34,883 bases of DNA from Streptomyces sp. OR43 (GCF_008042275.1 NZ_RDBK01000008.1:535154-570036), one strand, 5' to 3'. Shown: positions 20,915 through 29,357, numbered from the stretch's first letter. Notes: generated from the sequence alone by a model not told the origin. Program-made: numbers and translations.

Positions 20915-20951
20915 GAAGGGCCCGTACCGCCGACCGGGGTACGGGCCCTTC
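20915..20951 (+). terminator. Terminator after the MFS gene
   Basis: A perfect 14-bp stem (20915-20928 with 20938-20951, 9-base loop) followed by GCATGTTCTTG. Confidence 0.85.
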
Positions 20952-20961
20952 GCATGTTCTT

Positions 20962-20988
20962 GTGTGCCGCGTGTGCCGCGTGTGCCGC
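20962..20988. repeat. Three tandem copies of a 9-bp repeat
   Basis: GTGTGCCGC is repeated three times without gaps, followed by partial copies to about 21000. It lies between the MFS and acyltransferase genes and may be a short-tandem-repeat length polymorphism. Confidence 0.85.
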
Positions 20989-21012
20989 TGTGCCGTGCCG
21001 TCGGGCTCCGGC

Positions 21013-21684
21013 TCAGGCGGCCTTCGCCTTCGTCGCATACATGTCGACGTACTCCTGGCCGGACAGCCGCATCACCTCGGCCATCACGGAGTCCGTCACC
21101 GCCCGCAGCACATAGCGGTCGCGGTCCATGCCCTCGTAACGCGAGAACTCCATCGGCTCTCCGAAGCGGACGGTGACCTTGCCGGGCCGCGGCAGACCGG
21201 AACCGCCCGGCTGCAGCTTGTCCGTACCGATCATCGCGAAGGGCACCACCGGGGCGCCCGTCATCAGCGTCAGGCGCGCGATGCCCGTACGGCCCCGGTA
21301 GAGACGGCCGTCGGGGGAGCGGGTGCCCTCCGGGTAGATCGCGAAGGCGTTGCCCTCCTCCAGGATGCGGCGGCCGGTCATCAGCGCCGCGACACCACCG
21401 CGGCCGCCGTCCCGGTCCACCGGGATCATGCCGACACCCGTGAAGAACCAGGCCATCAGCCGGCCCTTGAACCCCTTGCCCGTGACGTACTCGTCCTTGC
21501 CGATGAAGAACACCGGACGGTCGCAGCAGATCGGCATGATCATCGAGTCGATGAACGTCAGGTGGTTGCCCGCCAGGATCACCGGCCCGGAACCCGGAAT
21601 GTTCTCGATGCCCTCCATCCGCGGACGGAACATCAGACGCAGGATCGGTCCGAGCACTGCCTTGATGAGTGCGAGTCGGGACAA
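21013..21684 (-). CDS. 1-acyl-sn-glycerol-3-phosphate acyltransferase (PlsC family)
   Basis: A 223-residue acyltransferase for phosphatidic acid or related lipid synthesis. It has the NHLTFID form of the HX4D catalytic motif (about residues 40-46) and the substrate motif YPEGTRS (about 115-121). The TTG at 21684 is preceded by GGAGGAACC, a strong ribosome binding site. No ATG or GTG fits better. It is divergent from the glycerophosphodiesterase gene, which fits a shared lipid and phosphate theme. Confidence 0.9.
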   Translation of the reverse strand: MSRLALIKAVLGPILRLMFRPRMEGIENIPGSGPVILAGNHLTFIDSMIMPICCDRPVFFIGKDEYVTGKGFKGRLMAWFFTGVGMIPVDRDGGRGGVAALMTGRRILEEGNAFAIYPEGTRSPDGRLYRGRTGIARLTLMTGAPVVPFAMIGTDKLQPGGSGLPRPGKVTVRFGEPMEFSRYEGMDRDRYVLRAVTDSVMAEVMRLSGQEYVDMYATKAKAA

Positions 21685-21785
21685 CGGTTCCTCCGGTGTA
21701 GTGGCCGGGCCGGCCGAGGCGACGGATGGTGAGGGTCCATGCAGGTGAGGACGATACTCGCGGGTACTCGCTGATCGCACATCGG

Positions 21786-21835
21786 GTTCACTCAGTGGAT
21801 ACGCAGTGTTGACGTGTGTTTGCGCCATGTTCGCC
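21786..21835 (+). promoter_or_regulatory. PHO-box-like 11-bp direct repeat array
   Basis: GTTCACT (21786), GTTGACG (21808), GTTTGCG (21818) and GTTCGCC (21829) fall at about 11-bp phase, with a poor unit at 21797. PhoP of Streptomyces binds 11-bp direct repeats with GTTCACC cores. The site lies 84 bases before the glpQ start. PhoP control of S. coelicolor glpQ1 is known, which supports this call. Confidence 0.55.
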
Positions 21836-21918
21836 CGGATGGCGCCGTCCGGACCGCACCGCTGCCTACGCTCGGTCCTCGCCCGACAGGTGCCGGACAT
21901 CACATGCGAGGAGCATTC

Positions 21919-23073
21919 ATGACAGAGCGTGCGCAGGCCCGTCCCGGACGACGGACCGTCATGGGCGCGGGGGCCGCCGTACTCGGCACCGCCGCCCTCG
22001 GAGTCACCGGAACGGCGCAGGCGGCAGACAGGTCCGGCGGGCACGGCGGTCACCGCCTCGACCTGCCGGTGCCCACCGTCATCGGACACCGCGGCACCAG
22101 CGGATACCGCCCCGAGCACACGCTCGGCTCCTACCAGCTGGCCCTCGACATGGGCGCGCACATCATCGAGCAGGACCTCGTGCCGACCAGGGACGGCCAT
22201 CTCGTATGCCGTCATGAGAACGACATCACCGCCACGACCGATGTCGCCGCCCACCCCGAGTTCGCGAGCCGCCGGACGACGAAGAAGGTCGACGGCGTCT
22301 CGCTGACCGGCTGGTTCACGGAGGACTTCACCCTCGCCGAGCTGAAGACGCTGCGGGCCAAGGAGCGCATCCCCGGCAACCGCCAGAAGAACACGCTGTA
22401 CGACGGCCGCTGGGAGGTCCCCACCTTCGAGGAGGTCCTGCGCTGGGCCGACCGTGAGGGCCGGCGGCGCGGAAAGCCCGTCTGGCTGTACGTCGAGACC
22501 AAGCACCCCACCTACTTCCGCGGACTGGGCCTCGGCCTGGAGGAGCCGCTCGCCAAGCTGCTGCGCCGCTACAACCGGCACCGCGCCCAGTCGCCGCTCA
22601 TCCTCCAGTCCTTCGAGCCCGGCAGCATCCAGCGGCTGGCGAAGCTCGTCGCCACGCCGCGCGTCGTACTGCTCTCCGGCGCCGGCTCCAGGCCCTGGGA
22701 CTTCGTGACGTCCGGCGACCCGCGCACCACCGACGACCTGGTGACGCCCGCAGGCCTGAAGTGGATGGCGTCCTTCGCGCAGGGCATCGGCCCCACCCTG
22801 GACCTGATCATCCCCAAGGACGGCGCGGGCCGGCTCACCACACCCACCACCCTGGTGCGGGACGCACACGCGCAGGGCCTGGTCCTGCACCCCTACACGA
22901 TGCGCAACGAGAACAGCTTCCTGCCCGCGGACTTCCGCCGGGGCACGGATCCCAACGCCTACGGGGACGCCTTCGGCGCCTTCGCCGCGTACTTCGCCAC
23001 GGGCATCGACGGGATCTTCTCCGACAACCCGGACACGGCTCTGCTCGCGGCGGCGGACTTCGCCGGCCAGTAG
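21919..23073 (+). CDS. glpQ: Secreted glycerophosphodiester phosphodiesterase
   Basis: A 384-residue GDPD-family enzyme that hydrolyses glycerophosphodiesters to glycerol 3-phosphate and an alcohol. Residues 1 to about 35 form a Tat-like signal (GRRTVMGAGAAVLG then AQAA). The catalytic and metal motifs are IGHRGTSGYRPEHT (two His, Arg, Glu) and QDLVPTRDGHLVCRHE. The C-terminal GIDGIFSDNPD is also typical. The ATG at 21919 has GCGAGGAGC about 6 bases upstream. It probably scavenges phosphate outside the cell under PhoP control. It resembles S. coelicolor GlpQ1 (recollection). Confidence 0.94.
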   Translation: MTERAQARPGRRTVMGAGAAVLGTAALGVTGTAQAADRSGGHGGHRLDLPVPTVIGHRGTSGYRPEHTLGSYQLALDMGAHIIEQDLVPTRDGHLVCRHENDITATTDVAAHPEFASRRTTKKVDGVSLTGWFTEDFTLAELKTLRAKERIPGNRQKNTLYDGRWEVPTFEEVLRWADREGRRRGKPVWLYVETKHPTYFRGLGLGLEEPLAKLLRRYNRHRAQSPLILQSFEPGSIQRLAKLVATPRVVLLSGAGSRPWDFVTSGDPRTTDDLVTPAGLKWMASFAQGIGPTLDLIIPKDGAGRLTTPTTLVRDAHAQGLVLHPYTMRNENSFLPADFRRGTDPNAYGDAFGAFAAYFATGIDGIFSDNPDTALLAAADFAGQ

Positions 23074-23181
23074 CGGACCTTCCCGGGAGCCGCGTCGTCA
23101 GCACCCGGCCGGGCGTGCCCCGGTCGGGTGGTCCCGGCAGATTCGGCGGCCTGCGGGCGGTATTGCGGATCGGGTGGGGGC

Positions 23182-23760
23182 ATGACGCTTGTCGATCTTC
23201 CGCAGACCCTGCCCGCCCAGGGCGCCGCGCACCTCGTCCGCACCTTGTACCCCCTGGTCAGAGCCGAGGCAAGGGCGGAAGCCGCGGCCTCCGCCACCGG
23301 CGCGGCCGTCGACCCCGCCGACCTCGAACAGGCCGTCTGGCTGCGGCTGCTGGAGCGGCCGGCCGGTCAGGGCCCGCCCCCGGACACCGCCCGCTGGGTG
23401 CGGGACACCGTGAGGGCGGAGGCCCGCAGGGCCCGCCGTACCGCCCGGCGCGAGCGCCCCTACCGCGACGAGAGGACCGCCGACCTCACCGCCGGCCTCT
23501 TCGGCGGCCCGGAGCGCGCCGCTCTCGGCGCCGACCAACGCCGGATGCTGCACGCCGCGGTGGACCGGCTCCCCGGCCCCTGCGCCCGCTTACTGCACGC
23601 TCTTCTCGCGCCGGGCGATCCCACCTACCGGGAAATCGCAGGGGAGTTGGGTATGTCACAGGGGAGTTTGGGTCCGATCCGTTCCCGATGCCTTGGATGT
23701 CTGCGCAGAATGCTGGCGGCGGAGGTTGTAGCTCCTGAACTGCGGGGAAAGGAGCGGTAG
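23182..23760 (+). CDS. Sigma-70-family-like HTH protein
   Basis: A 192-residue protein. The C-terminal half (about 115-185) resembles sigma-4: VDRLPGPCARLLHALL then TYREIAGELGMSQGSLG as a helix-turn-helix. The N-terminal half contains an Arg-rich helix (RRARRTARRERPYRDE) and only weak sigma-2 similarity (DPADLEQAVWLRLLE). It is probably an atypical ECF sigma factor; target genes are unknown. The ATG at 23182 has GGGTGGGGG just upstream. It is followed after about 37 bases by a GNAT gene and may be co-transcribed with it. Confidence 0.8.
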   Translation: MTLVDLPQTLPAQGAAHLVRTLYPLVRAEARAEAAASATGAAVDPADLEQAVWLRLLERPAGQGPPPDTARWVRDTVRAEARRARRTARRERPYRDERTADLTAGLFGGPERAALGADQRRMLHAAVDRLPGPCARLLHALLAPGDPTYREIAGELGMSQGSLGPIRSRCLGCLRRMLAAEVVAPELRGKER

Positions 23761-23797
23761 ACAACCGGCGGATCAGGTGAGCGAGAGGCATGCGCAG

Positions 23798-24301
23798 ATG
23801 GGCATGAGCGTGATCATCTCGGCGGCGAAGGCACAGGACGCCGAACAGATCTTGAAACTCCAGTACCTCTGTTTTCAGAGCGAGGCGGAGCTGTACGGGA
23901 ACTACCGGATCGACCCGCTCGTCGAGACCCTCGACGCGATGCGCGCCGAGATCGCCACGAACCTCGTGTTCGTGGCACGGCTCGGCGAGGAGGTCGTCGG
24001 TTCGGTACGCGGATCGATGGGGCAGGACGGTGCCGGTGAGATCGGCCGGCTCTGCGTCCACCCCCGGCTCCGGGGACACGGCCTGGGAGCCCGCCTGCTG
24101 GGAGCGGTGGAGGCAGGACTCACCGACCAGCGTTCGGCCACCCGCTACTGCCTGCACACCGGACACCGGAGCGAGGGCAATCTGCGGCTCTACCGCCGGG
24201 CCGGCTATGCCCGCATCGGCGACTCCACCGGTCAGGACGGCGTCCGGATGATCCTCCTGGAGAAGGAGGCGTCGGCGCCCGCCTATGTGACGAGCGCGTA
24301 G
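23798..24301 (+). CDS. GNAT-family N-acetyltransferase
   Basis: A 167-residue GNAT. The acetyl-CoA motif is LCVHPRLRGHGLGARLL (Q/RxxGxG/A type) and GNLRLYRRAGYARIG is the C-terminal motif. The substrate is unknown. Starts are uncertain: GTG 23777, ATG 23798 and ATG 23804 are all in frame. I prefer 23798, with AGAGG about 9 bases upstream. Its stop is only 3 bases from the stop of the convergent membrane gene, leaving no room for a separate terminator. Confidence 0.85.
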   Translation: MGMSVIISAAKAQDAEQILKLQYLCFQSEAELYGNYRIDPLVETLDAMRAEIATNLVFVARLGEEVVGSVRGSMGQDGAGEIGRLCVHPRLRGHGLGARLLGAVEAGLTDQRSATRYCLHTGHRSEGNLRLYRRAGYARIGDSTGQDGVRMILLEKEASAPAYVTSA

Positions 24302-24304
24302 GAG

Positions 24305-24742
24305 TCACGCGCTCTGGGCGCGGCGCAGCCAGATCATCCCGGTGACCGGAAGGATCACCGGGATGAACAGGTAGTCCCGGCCGAAGTACGACCAGACGGT
24401 GGCGTCCGAGAACGCCGACGGCTCGACCAGCGTCCACGTGCCCACGATCAGCACTCCGACGAGTTCGGCGGCACAGCACACCAGCGCCGTCCGCCGCGCC
24501 CTCTCGCCCCCGCGCACCAGCGAGTAGGTGATGAAGCCGTAGACCGCCGCGGCGGCGGCCGACAGTACGTAGGACAGCGGGGCCTTCCCGAAGTCCAGGA
24601 TCATCTGGACGATCGCCCGGGACGCCGCCGCCACGGTGAACACGCCGTAGAACCAGACCAGGACCCGTCCGGGGCCGGTGCCCAGGTCGAAGGGCTGCTT
24701 CTCTCCGGGGGCCGCTGCGGGGGTGCGATCGGTGTCGGTCAC
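24305..24742 (-). CDS. Small integral membrane protein
   Basis: A 145-residue protein of unknown function with about four hydrophobic segments: VLVWFYGVFTVAAASRAIV, LSYVLSAAAAAVYGFITYS, ALVCCAAELVGVLIVGTW and YLFIPVILPVTGMIWL. The N terminus is short and polar. The GTG at 24742 has GGGGAAA upstream and lies 2 bases from the stop of the preceding gene, so the two are probably one operon and their products may interact. Confidence 0.8.
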   Translation of the reverse strand: MTDTDRTPAAAPGEKQPFDLGTGPGRVLVWFYGVFTVAAASRAIVQMILDFGKAPLSYVLSAAAAAVYGFITYSLVRGGERARRTALVCCAAELVGVLIVGTWTLVEPSAFSDATVWSYFGRDYLFIPVILPVTGMIWLRRAQSA

Positions 24743-24744
24743 GG

Positions 24745-25104
24745 TCAGTTTCCCCAGATGTCGTAGAGCCGTACTTCGAGAACGGCCAGCACGACCGCGC
24801 CCGCCGCCACCGTCACCGAACCCCACCGGGTCCGCTCGCTCAGCGACAGGAAGCCCGCCGCCGGTACGGCGAGGAAGGCCCCGATCAGATACGCGATGAA
24901 GATGGTCATGCCCTGCTCCGGCCGCTCACCACGGGCCAGCTGCACGATCCCCACCACCAGCTGGGACAGCGCCAGCAGGGTGACCACGGCCATCCCGATG
25001 AAGTGCCAGTCCTTGGTCGGCTGGTCCCGGTAGGCGGCGAATCCGCACCAGGCGGCGAGGGCGAGGGCGGCCACGCCGACCGCGATCGTCAGGGCGTCAA
25101 GCAT
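24745..25104 (-). CDS. Small integral membrane protein
   Basis: A 119-residue protein with about four transmembrane segments, beginning LTIAVGVAALALAAWCGFA. No family is recognised. The ATG at 25104 is the first start of the frame. It is the promoter-proximal gene of a two-gene operon with the membrane protein at 24305-24742. Confidence 0.8.
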   Translation of the reverse strand: MLDALTIAVGVAALALAAWCGFAAYRDQPTKDWHFIGMAVVTLLALSQLVVGIVQLARGERPEQGMTIFIAYLIGAFLAVPAAGFLSLSERTRWGSVTVAAGAVVLAVLEVRLYDIWGN

Positions 25105-25590
25105 GAGCCGAGGGTATTACGGGCCGCCGGGGCCGCTGCGTGCGCCCCCGTGCCCGCCCGCCGTTGCCGGCCGGAGGAGAGAGGCGCAGCCGCGGCCCCG
25201 TACGGAGGCGTACCGGACGCGGCGCGGAGCGGTACCGGGCCTCGCGCCGCGGGGGACCAGGGCTCGCTCAGAGCCGTACCTGGCCTCGCTCAGAGCCGTA
25301 CCTGGCCTCGCTCAGAGCCGTACCGGGCCTCGCGCCGCCGGTGTACCGGGCCACGCGCGGAGCCGTACCCGGCCTTCGCGCGGGTGTGGACGGCCGGGGC
25401 CGAGGTCGTGGCCTTGGCCACACATCCGCGCTGACCGGGCCGGTGGGAGCTGGTCGCGGGCCACGCCCATCTCCGGCATCTGCGCAGGTCACGGCCCTGG
25501 AGTCAGAGGCTTTCCGGGCCCGCCGGGTGGAAGGGGCGCACCGTCCACGGCCGTCCGCATTCCGGACACCCGGTTCGGTGTGAACCTCAC
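25105..25590. other. Gene-poor stretch before the met locus
   Basis: No frame here looks like a gene. The open frames on both strands are low-complexity products of the tandem repeats at 25215-25385. No tRNA or known riboswitch was recognised. Confidence 0.5.
25215..25385. repeat. Degenerate 22-bp tandem repeat array
   Basis: Units of about 22 bp follow the pattern GGCCTCGCTCAGAGCCGTAC plus two bases. Copies at 25261-25281, 25282-25303 and 25304-25325 are nearly identical. Three or four diverged copies flank them, each ending in a GTACC or GGTACC-like step. The function is unknown. Confidence 0.75.
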
Positions 25591-25608
25591 GTCTGTTTTA
25601 CTTGGCCC

Positions 25609-25695
25609 ATGACCACGACGAGCAGCCGCATCCTTGCGACCGAGGCGATCACGACGCCCGGTGCTCGTTGTATGGGTCGAATGCGCGCCTTCTGA
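25609..25695 (+). CDS. Candidate leader peptide upstream of metN
   Basis: A 28-codon ORF reading MTTTSSRILATEAITTPG then ARCMGRMRAF and stop. The C-terminal end carries Cys and two Met codons within seven residues. No Shine-Dalgarno sequence is present, but TTTACT at 25597-25602 places the transcription start at the ATG, so it may be leaderless. Hairpins follow, for example CTCGC/GCGAG near 25710-25730. It lies 220 bases before metN. Translation and function are unproven. Confidence 0.4.
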   Translation: MTTTSSRILATEAITTPGARCMGRMRAF

Positions 25696-25917
25696 GGGCC
25701 CACGCCTGAGCCTCGCGCCCCGAAGCGAGAGCGAGCCGGAGCCGTCCGCACCCAGCGGAACGCGCCCTTCCAGCACGTTGCCCCGCGGTCCCGCCGCGCC
25801 CGGCCGTGCCGGGATCCCGCTCGCCACGTCCGATCGAAACGTCCGGACAGCCTCATCGGACGACTTCCCCGTGCCCGGCGGACACCGCGCCGCGCACTCG
25901 ACAGTGACGGAAACCCT

Positions 25918-26976
25918 GTGATCACCACTACGGGCCTCACGAAGGTCTACCAGTCGCGCGGCCGTGAGGTCACCGCCCTGGACGGCGTCGACCTGCACGT
26001 CCGGGAGGGCGAGGTGTACGGCGTCATCGGGCAGAGCGGCGCCGGGAAATCCTCCCTCATCCGCTGCGTCAACCTGCTGGAGCGCCCCACCAGCGGCACC
26101 GTGACCGTCGCGGGCCAGGACCTCACCGCGCTCGCCGGCCGCGGCCGCCGGGCCGGCAAGGAACTGCGCGAGGCGCGCAGTCGCATCGGCATGGTCTTCC
26201 AGCACTTCAACCTGCTGGCCTCCCGCACCGTGCAGGGCAACGTGGAACTCCCGCTGGAGATCCTCGGAGTCACCGGCCGCGAACGGTCCCGCAAGGCGCT
26301 CGAACTCCTCGACCTGGTCGGCCTCGCCGACAAGGCCAAGGCCTACCCGGGCCAGCTCTCCGGCGGCCAGAAGCAGCGCGTGGGCATCGCCCGCGCACTC
26401 GCCGGCGACCCCAAGGTGCTGCTCTCCGACGAGGCGACCTCGGCGCTGGACCCCGAGACCACCCGCTCCATCCTCCAGCTGCTGCGCGACCTCAACCAGC
26501 AGCTCGGCCTCACCGTCCTGCTCATCACGCACGAGATGGACGTCGTCAAGACGATCTGCGACTCCGCCGCGCTGATGCAGAAGGGGCACATCGTCGAGTC
26601 CGGAACCGTCGGCGACCTGCTCGCCACCCCCGGCTCCGCACTCGCCCACGAGCTGTTCCCGGTCGGCGGCAGCGCCTCCGGCCCCGACCGCACCGTCGTC
26701 GACGTCACCTTCCACGGCGACGCGGCCGCCCGGCCGGTGATCTCGCAGCTCTCCCGTACCTACAACATCGACATCTCGATCCTCGGCGCCGCGATGGACA
26801 CCGTCGGCGGCAAGCAGATCGGCCGGATGCGGATCGAGCTGCCCGGCCGGTTCGAGGAGAACGTCGTCCCGATCGGTTTCCTGCGCGAGCAGGGACTGCA
26901 GGCCGAGCTCGTCGAGGGCACGGAGACCGAACCCGTCATCATCCCCGCACCGCTCACCAAGGAGGTGGCGAAGTGA
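25918..26976 (+). CDS. metN: Methionine ABC transporter ATP-binding protein
   Basis: A 352-residue ATPase that powers D/L-methionine import. Walker A is GQSGAGKSS (about 38-46), the signature is LSGGQKQR, and Walker B is VLLSDEATSALDP. Residues about 265-345 form the C-terminal NIL/ACT-like domain, which binds methionine and inhibits transport when the cell is replete. The GTG at 25918 follows GACGGAAACC. The stop overlaps the metI start (GTGA). Confidence 0.95.
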   Translation: MITTTGLTKVYQSRGREVTALDGVDLHVREGEVYGVIGQSGAGKSSLIRCVNLLERPTSGTVTVAGQDLTALAGRGRRAGKELREARSRIGMVFQHFNLLASRTVQGNVELPLEILGVTGRERSRKALELLDLVGLADKAKAYPGQLSGGQKQRVGIARALAGDPKVLLSDEATSALDPETTRSILQLLRDLNQQLGLTVLLITHEMDVVKTICDSAALMQKGHIVESGTVGDLLATPGSALAHELFPVGGSASGPDRTVVDVTFHGDAAARPVISQLSRTYNIDISILGAAMDTVGGKQIGRMRIELPGRFEENVVPIGFLREQGLQAELVEGTETEPVIIPAPLTKEVAK

Positions 26977-27644
26977 CCTGGTCCGAAATGCAGCCGCTGC
27001 TGACGCAGGGCACCGTCGACACCCTCTACATGGTCCTGTGGTCCGCCGTCGTCACCGTCCTGGCCGGACTGCCGCTCGGAGTCCTGCTCGTCCTCACCGA
27101 CAAGGGCGGACTGCTGCAGAACACCCCGGTGAACAAGGTCATCGGCGTGATCGTGAACATCGGCCGCTCGCTGCCGTTCATCATCCTGCTGATCGCCCTG
27201 ATCCCCTTCACCACCTGGGTCGTCGGCACCTTCATCGGCCCGACCGCGATGATCGTGCCGCTCGCCGTGGGAGCCATCCCGTTCTTCGCCCGGCTCGTCG
27301 AGACGGCGGTCCGCGAGGTCGACCACGGGCTCGTCGAAGCGGTCCAGTCCATGGGCGGCTCCATCCCGACGATCGTCCGCAAGGTCCTCCTCCCGCAGGC
27401 CCTGCCGTCCCTCGTCTCCGGCGTCACCACCACCGTCATCGTGCTCATCGGCTACTCCGCGATGGCCGGAGCGGTCGGCGGCGAAGGGCTTGGCTCCAAG
27501 GCCGTCACCTACGGATTCCAGCGCTTCGACAACCAGTTCATGCTCATCACCGTCGTGCTGCTGGTCGTCATCGTGACCGTGATCCAGCTGATCGGCGACG
27601 GAGCCGTACGCCTGCTGGCCCGCCGCGGCCGCACCACCACCTGA
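26973..27644 (+). CDS. metI: Methionine ABC transporter permease
   Basis: A 223-residue membrane protein with five or so transmembrane helices. The cytoplasmic EAA-type coupling loop is EAVQSMGGSIPTIVRKVLLP. It forms the membrane channel of MetNIQ. The GTG at 26973 overlaps the metN stop. A gap of 73 bases separates it from metQ. Confidence 0.95.
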   Translation: MTWSEMQPLLTQGTVDTLYMVLWSAVVTVLAGLPLGVLLVLTDKGGLLQNTPVNKVIGVIVNIGRSLPFIILLIALIPFTTWVVGTFIGPTAMIVPLAVGAIPFFARLVETAVREVDHGLVEAVQSMGGSIPTIVRKVLLPQALPSLVSGVTTTVIVLIGYSAMAGAVGGEGLGSKAVTYGFQRFDNQFMLITVVLLVVIVTVIQLIGDGAVRLLARRGRTTT

Positions 27645-27717
27645 GACTTCTCCTCCCCATGAGCCCGCACTCCTTGTCCGGGCGTACCACCATCACCACC
27701 TGAAAGAGGCACTCTTC

Positions 27718-28578
27718 GTGCGTAAGAACATCAAGATCACCGCTGCTGCCGCCGCCACCGCCGCACTCGCCTTCGGCCTCACCGCCTGCGGCACGGACTC
27801 CGACCCGGCGGCCAAGTCCGGCACCGGCGCCGACACCTCCAAGGCCCTCGTCGTCGCCGCGTCCCCGACGCCGCACGCCGACATCCTGGGCTTCGTCAAG
27901 AAGAACCTGGCGGCCAAGGCCGGCCTCAAGCTGGAGGTGAAGGAGTTCACGGACTACGTCCTGCCGAACACCGCCACCGAGACCGGCCAGGTCGACGCCA
28001 ACTTCTTCCAGCACCAGCCCTACCTGGACGACTTCAACAAGAAGAACGACACCCACCTGGTCTCCGTCGGCACCGTGCACCTGGAGCCCCTCGGCCTCTA
28101 CTCCAAGAAGGTCAAGGACCTGGGCGACATCAAGTCCGGCCAGACCATCGCCGTACCCAACGACACCACCAACGAGGGCCGTGCGCTCCAGCTCCTCGCC
28201 GAGAACGGGCTGATCACCCTCAAGGCCGGCGTCGGCACCAGCGCCAAGCTGAGCGACATCACCGACAAGAAGGGCCTGGAGTTCAAGGAGCTGGAGGCCG
28301 CAACCGTCCCCCGCGCCCTGAACGACGTGGACGCCGCCGTCATCAACGGCAACTACGCCATCGAGGCCGACCTCAAGCCCGCCACGGACGCCCTGGTGCT
28401 GGAGAAGGCCGAAGGCAACCCGTACGCCAACATCATCGCCGTGAAGAAGGGCAACGAGAAGGACGCCCGCGTCGAGAAGCTCGTGAAGCTCCTCCACTCC
28501 GACGAGGTCAAGAAGTTCATCGAGGACAGCTACCAGGGCTCGGTCATCCCGGCCTTCGGTACCGCAGCCAAGTCCTGA
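27718..28578 (+). CDS. metQ: Methionine-binding lipoprotein
   Basis: A 286-residue NlpA/MetQ-family substrate-binding lipoprotein. The signal ends in the lipobox LTAC (about residues 21-24), so Cys24 is lipidated and anchors it outside the membrane. The conserved features ASPTPHADIL, FTDYVLPN and NFFQHQPYLDDF are the family ligand-pocket and N-lobe motifs. The GTG at 27718 has GAAAGAGG upstream. A strong terminator follows. Confidence 0.95.
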   Translation: MRKNIKITAAAAATAALAFGLTACGTDSDPAAKSGTGADTSKALVVAASPTPHADILGFVKKNLAAKAGLKLEVKEFTDYVLPNTATETGQVDANFFQHQPYLDDFNKKNDTHLVSVGTVHLEPLGLYSKKVKDLGDIKSGQTIAVPNDTTNEGRALQLLAENGLITLKAGVGTSAKLSDITDKKGLEFKELEAATVPRALNDVDAAVINGNYAIEADLKPATDALVLEKAEGNPYANIIAVKKGNEKDARVEKLVKLLHSDEVKKFIEDSYQGSVIPAFGTAAKS

Positions 28579-28601
28579 CCCCCGCACGGCACTTGCCCAC
28601 A

Positions 28602-28636
28602 GAGCCCCGCACACCCCGCCCGGGTGCGCGGGGCTC
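28602..28636 (+). terminator. Terminator of metNIQ
   Basis: A 15-position stem with one mismatch (28602-28616 with 28622-28636, 5-base loop), 24 bases after the metQ stop. Confidence 0.8.
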
Positions 28637-28718
28637 CGCCGTGCCGACCCGGCCATGCACAAGGTCAGCCCGATGCTGCATGCTGTGCCTTTACACGGTC
28701 TTCGGCATGGAGCTGCGC

Positions 28719-29357
28719 ATGACTTCCACCTTTCCGGACATCTCCATCAGCACGGACCGGTTGGTGCTGCGCCCGTTCGACATGGCGGACATTCCCGCGT
28801 ACATCGAGATGATGAACGACGAACTCGTCGTCGCCTGGACCGAGGCGCCCTACCCCTACACCCAGGTCGACGCCGAACGCTGGGTCCGCAGGATCGCTCC
28901 CGCGCAGCGCACCAAGGGTGACGGCATCGTGCTCGCCGTCACCGAGTTCCTCACCCAGCGCCTCGTCGGCTCGGTCCGGCTGCGCAACACCGACTGGCGC
29001 ACCCGCGCCACCGAGGCCGCCTACGTCACCGCCCCGTGGGCGCGCGGGGAGGGCTACGCCACCGAGTCGGTCCTGGCCCTGGCCCAGTGGCTCTTCCGCG
29101 ACCAGGCCTTCGAGCGCATCGAACTGCGTACCGCCGCCGACAACACCGCCTCCCAGCAGGTCGCGCAGAAGCTCGGCTGCATCAGCGAGGGAGTGCTGCG
29201 CAACGCCCGGATAGCCCGCTCGCAGACCGAGGACGGAGGATGGACCGACATCAGGACCGATCTGATCGTCTGGGGTCTGCTCCCCGAGGACCTCGAAGGG
29301 GTGGCCGAAGAGCTCGCCGACGCCGGCGGCTACGGCACCTACAGCGACTGGAACTGA
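28719..29357 (+). CDS. GNAT-family acetyltransferase (RimJ/RimL type)
   Basis: A 212-residue acetyltransferase. It starts with the RimJ/RimL-like TDRLVLRPF. The acetyl-CoA site is APWARGEGYATESVLAL, and NTASQQVAQKLGCISEG is the C-terminal motif. Targets could be a protein N terminus or a small amine. The ATG at 28719 has GGAG 6 bases upstream; ATG 28707 is an alternative. The C-terminal tail is acidic and Gly-rich. Confidence 0.88.
   Translation: MTSTFPDISISTDRLVLRPFDMADIPAYIEMMNDELVVAWTEAPYPYTQVDAERWVRRIAPAQRTKGDGIVLAVTEFLTQRLVGSVRLRNTDWRTRATEAAYVTAPWARGEGYATESVLALAQWLFRDQAFERIELRTAADNTASQQVAQKLGCISEGVLRNARIARSQTEDGGWTDIRTDLIVWGLLPEDLEGVAEELADAGGYGTYSDWN

Noticed and set aside
25003..25612. 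Overlapping plus-strand frames through the tandem repeats
   Set aside because: Their products are repeats of short SRTWPRSEP-like units created by the 22-bp array in all frames. There is no ribosome binding site or domain.
25597..25917. SAM riboswitch upstream of metN
   Set aside because: No SAM-I, SAM-II or SAM-IV signature was recognised by eye. A covariance search is needed to exclude it fully.
27659..27703. A 14-codon ORF between metI and metQ
   Set aside because: It has no ribosome binding site and no unusual codons or conservation evidence. It is probably chance.
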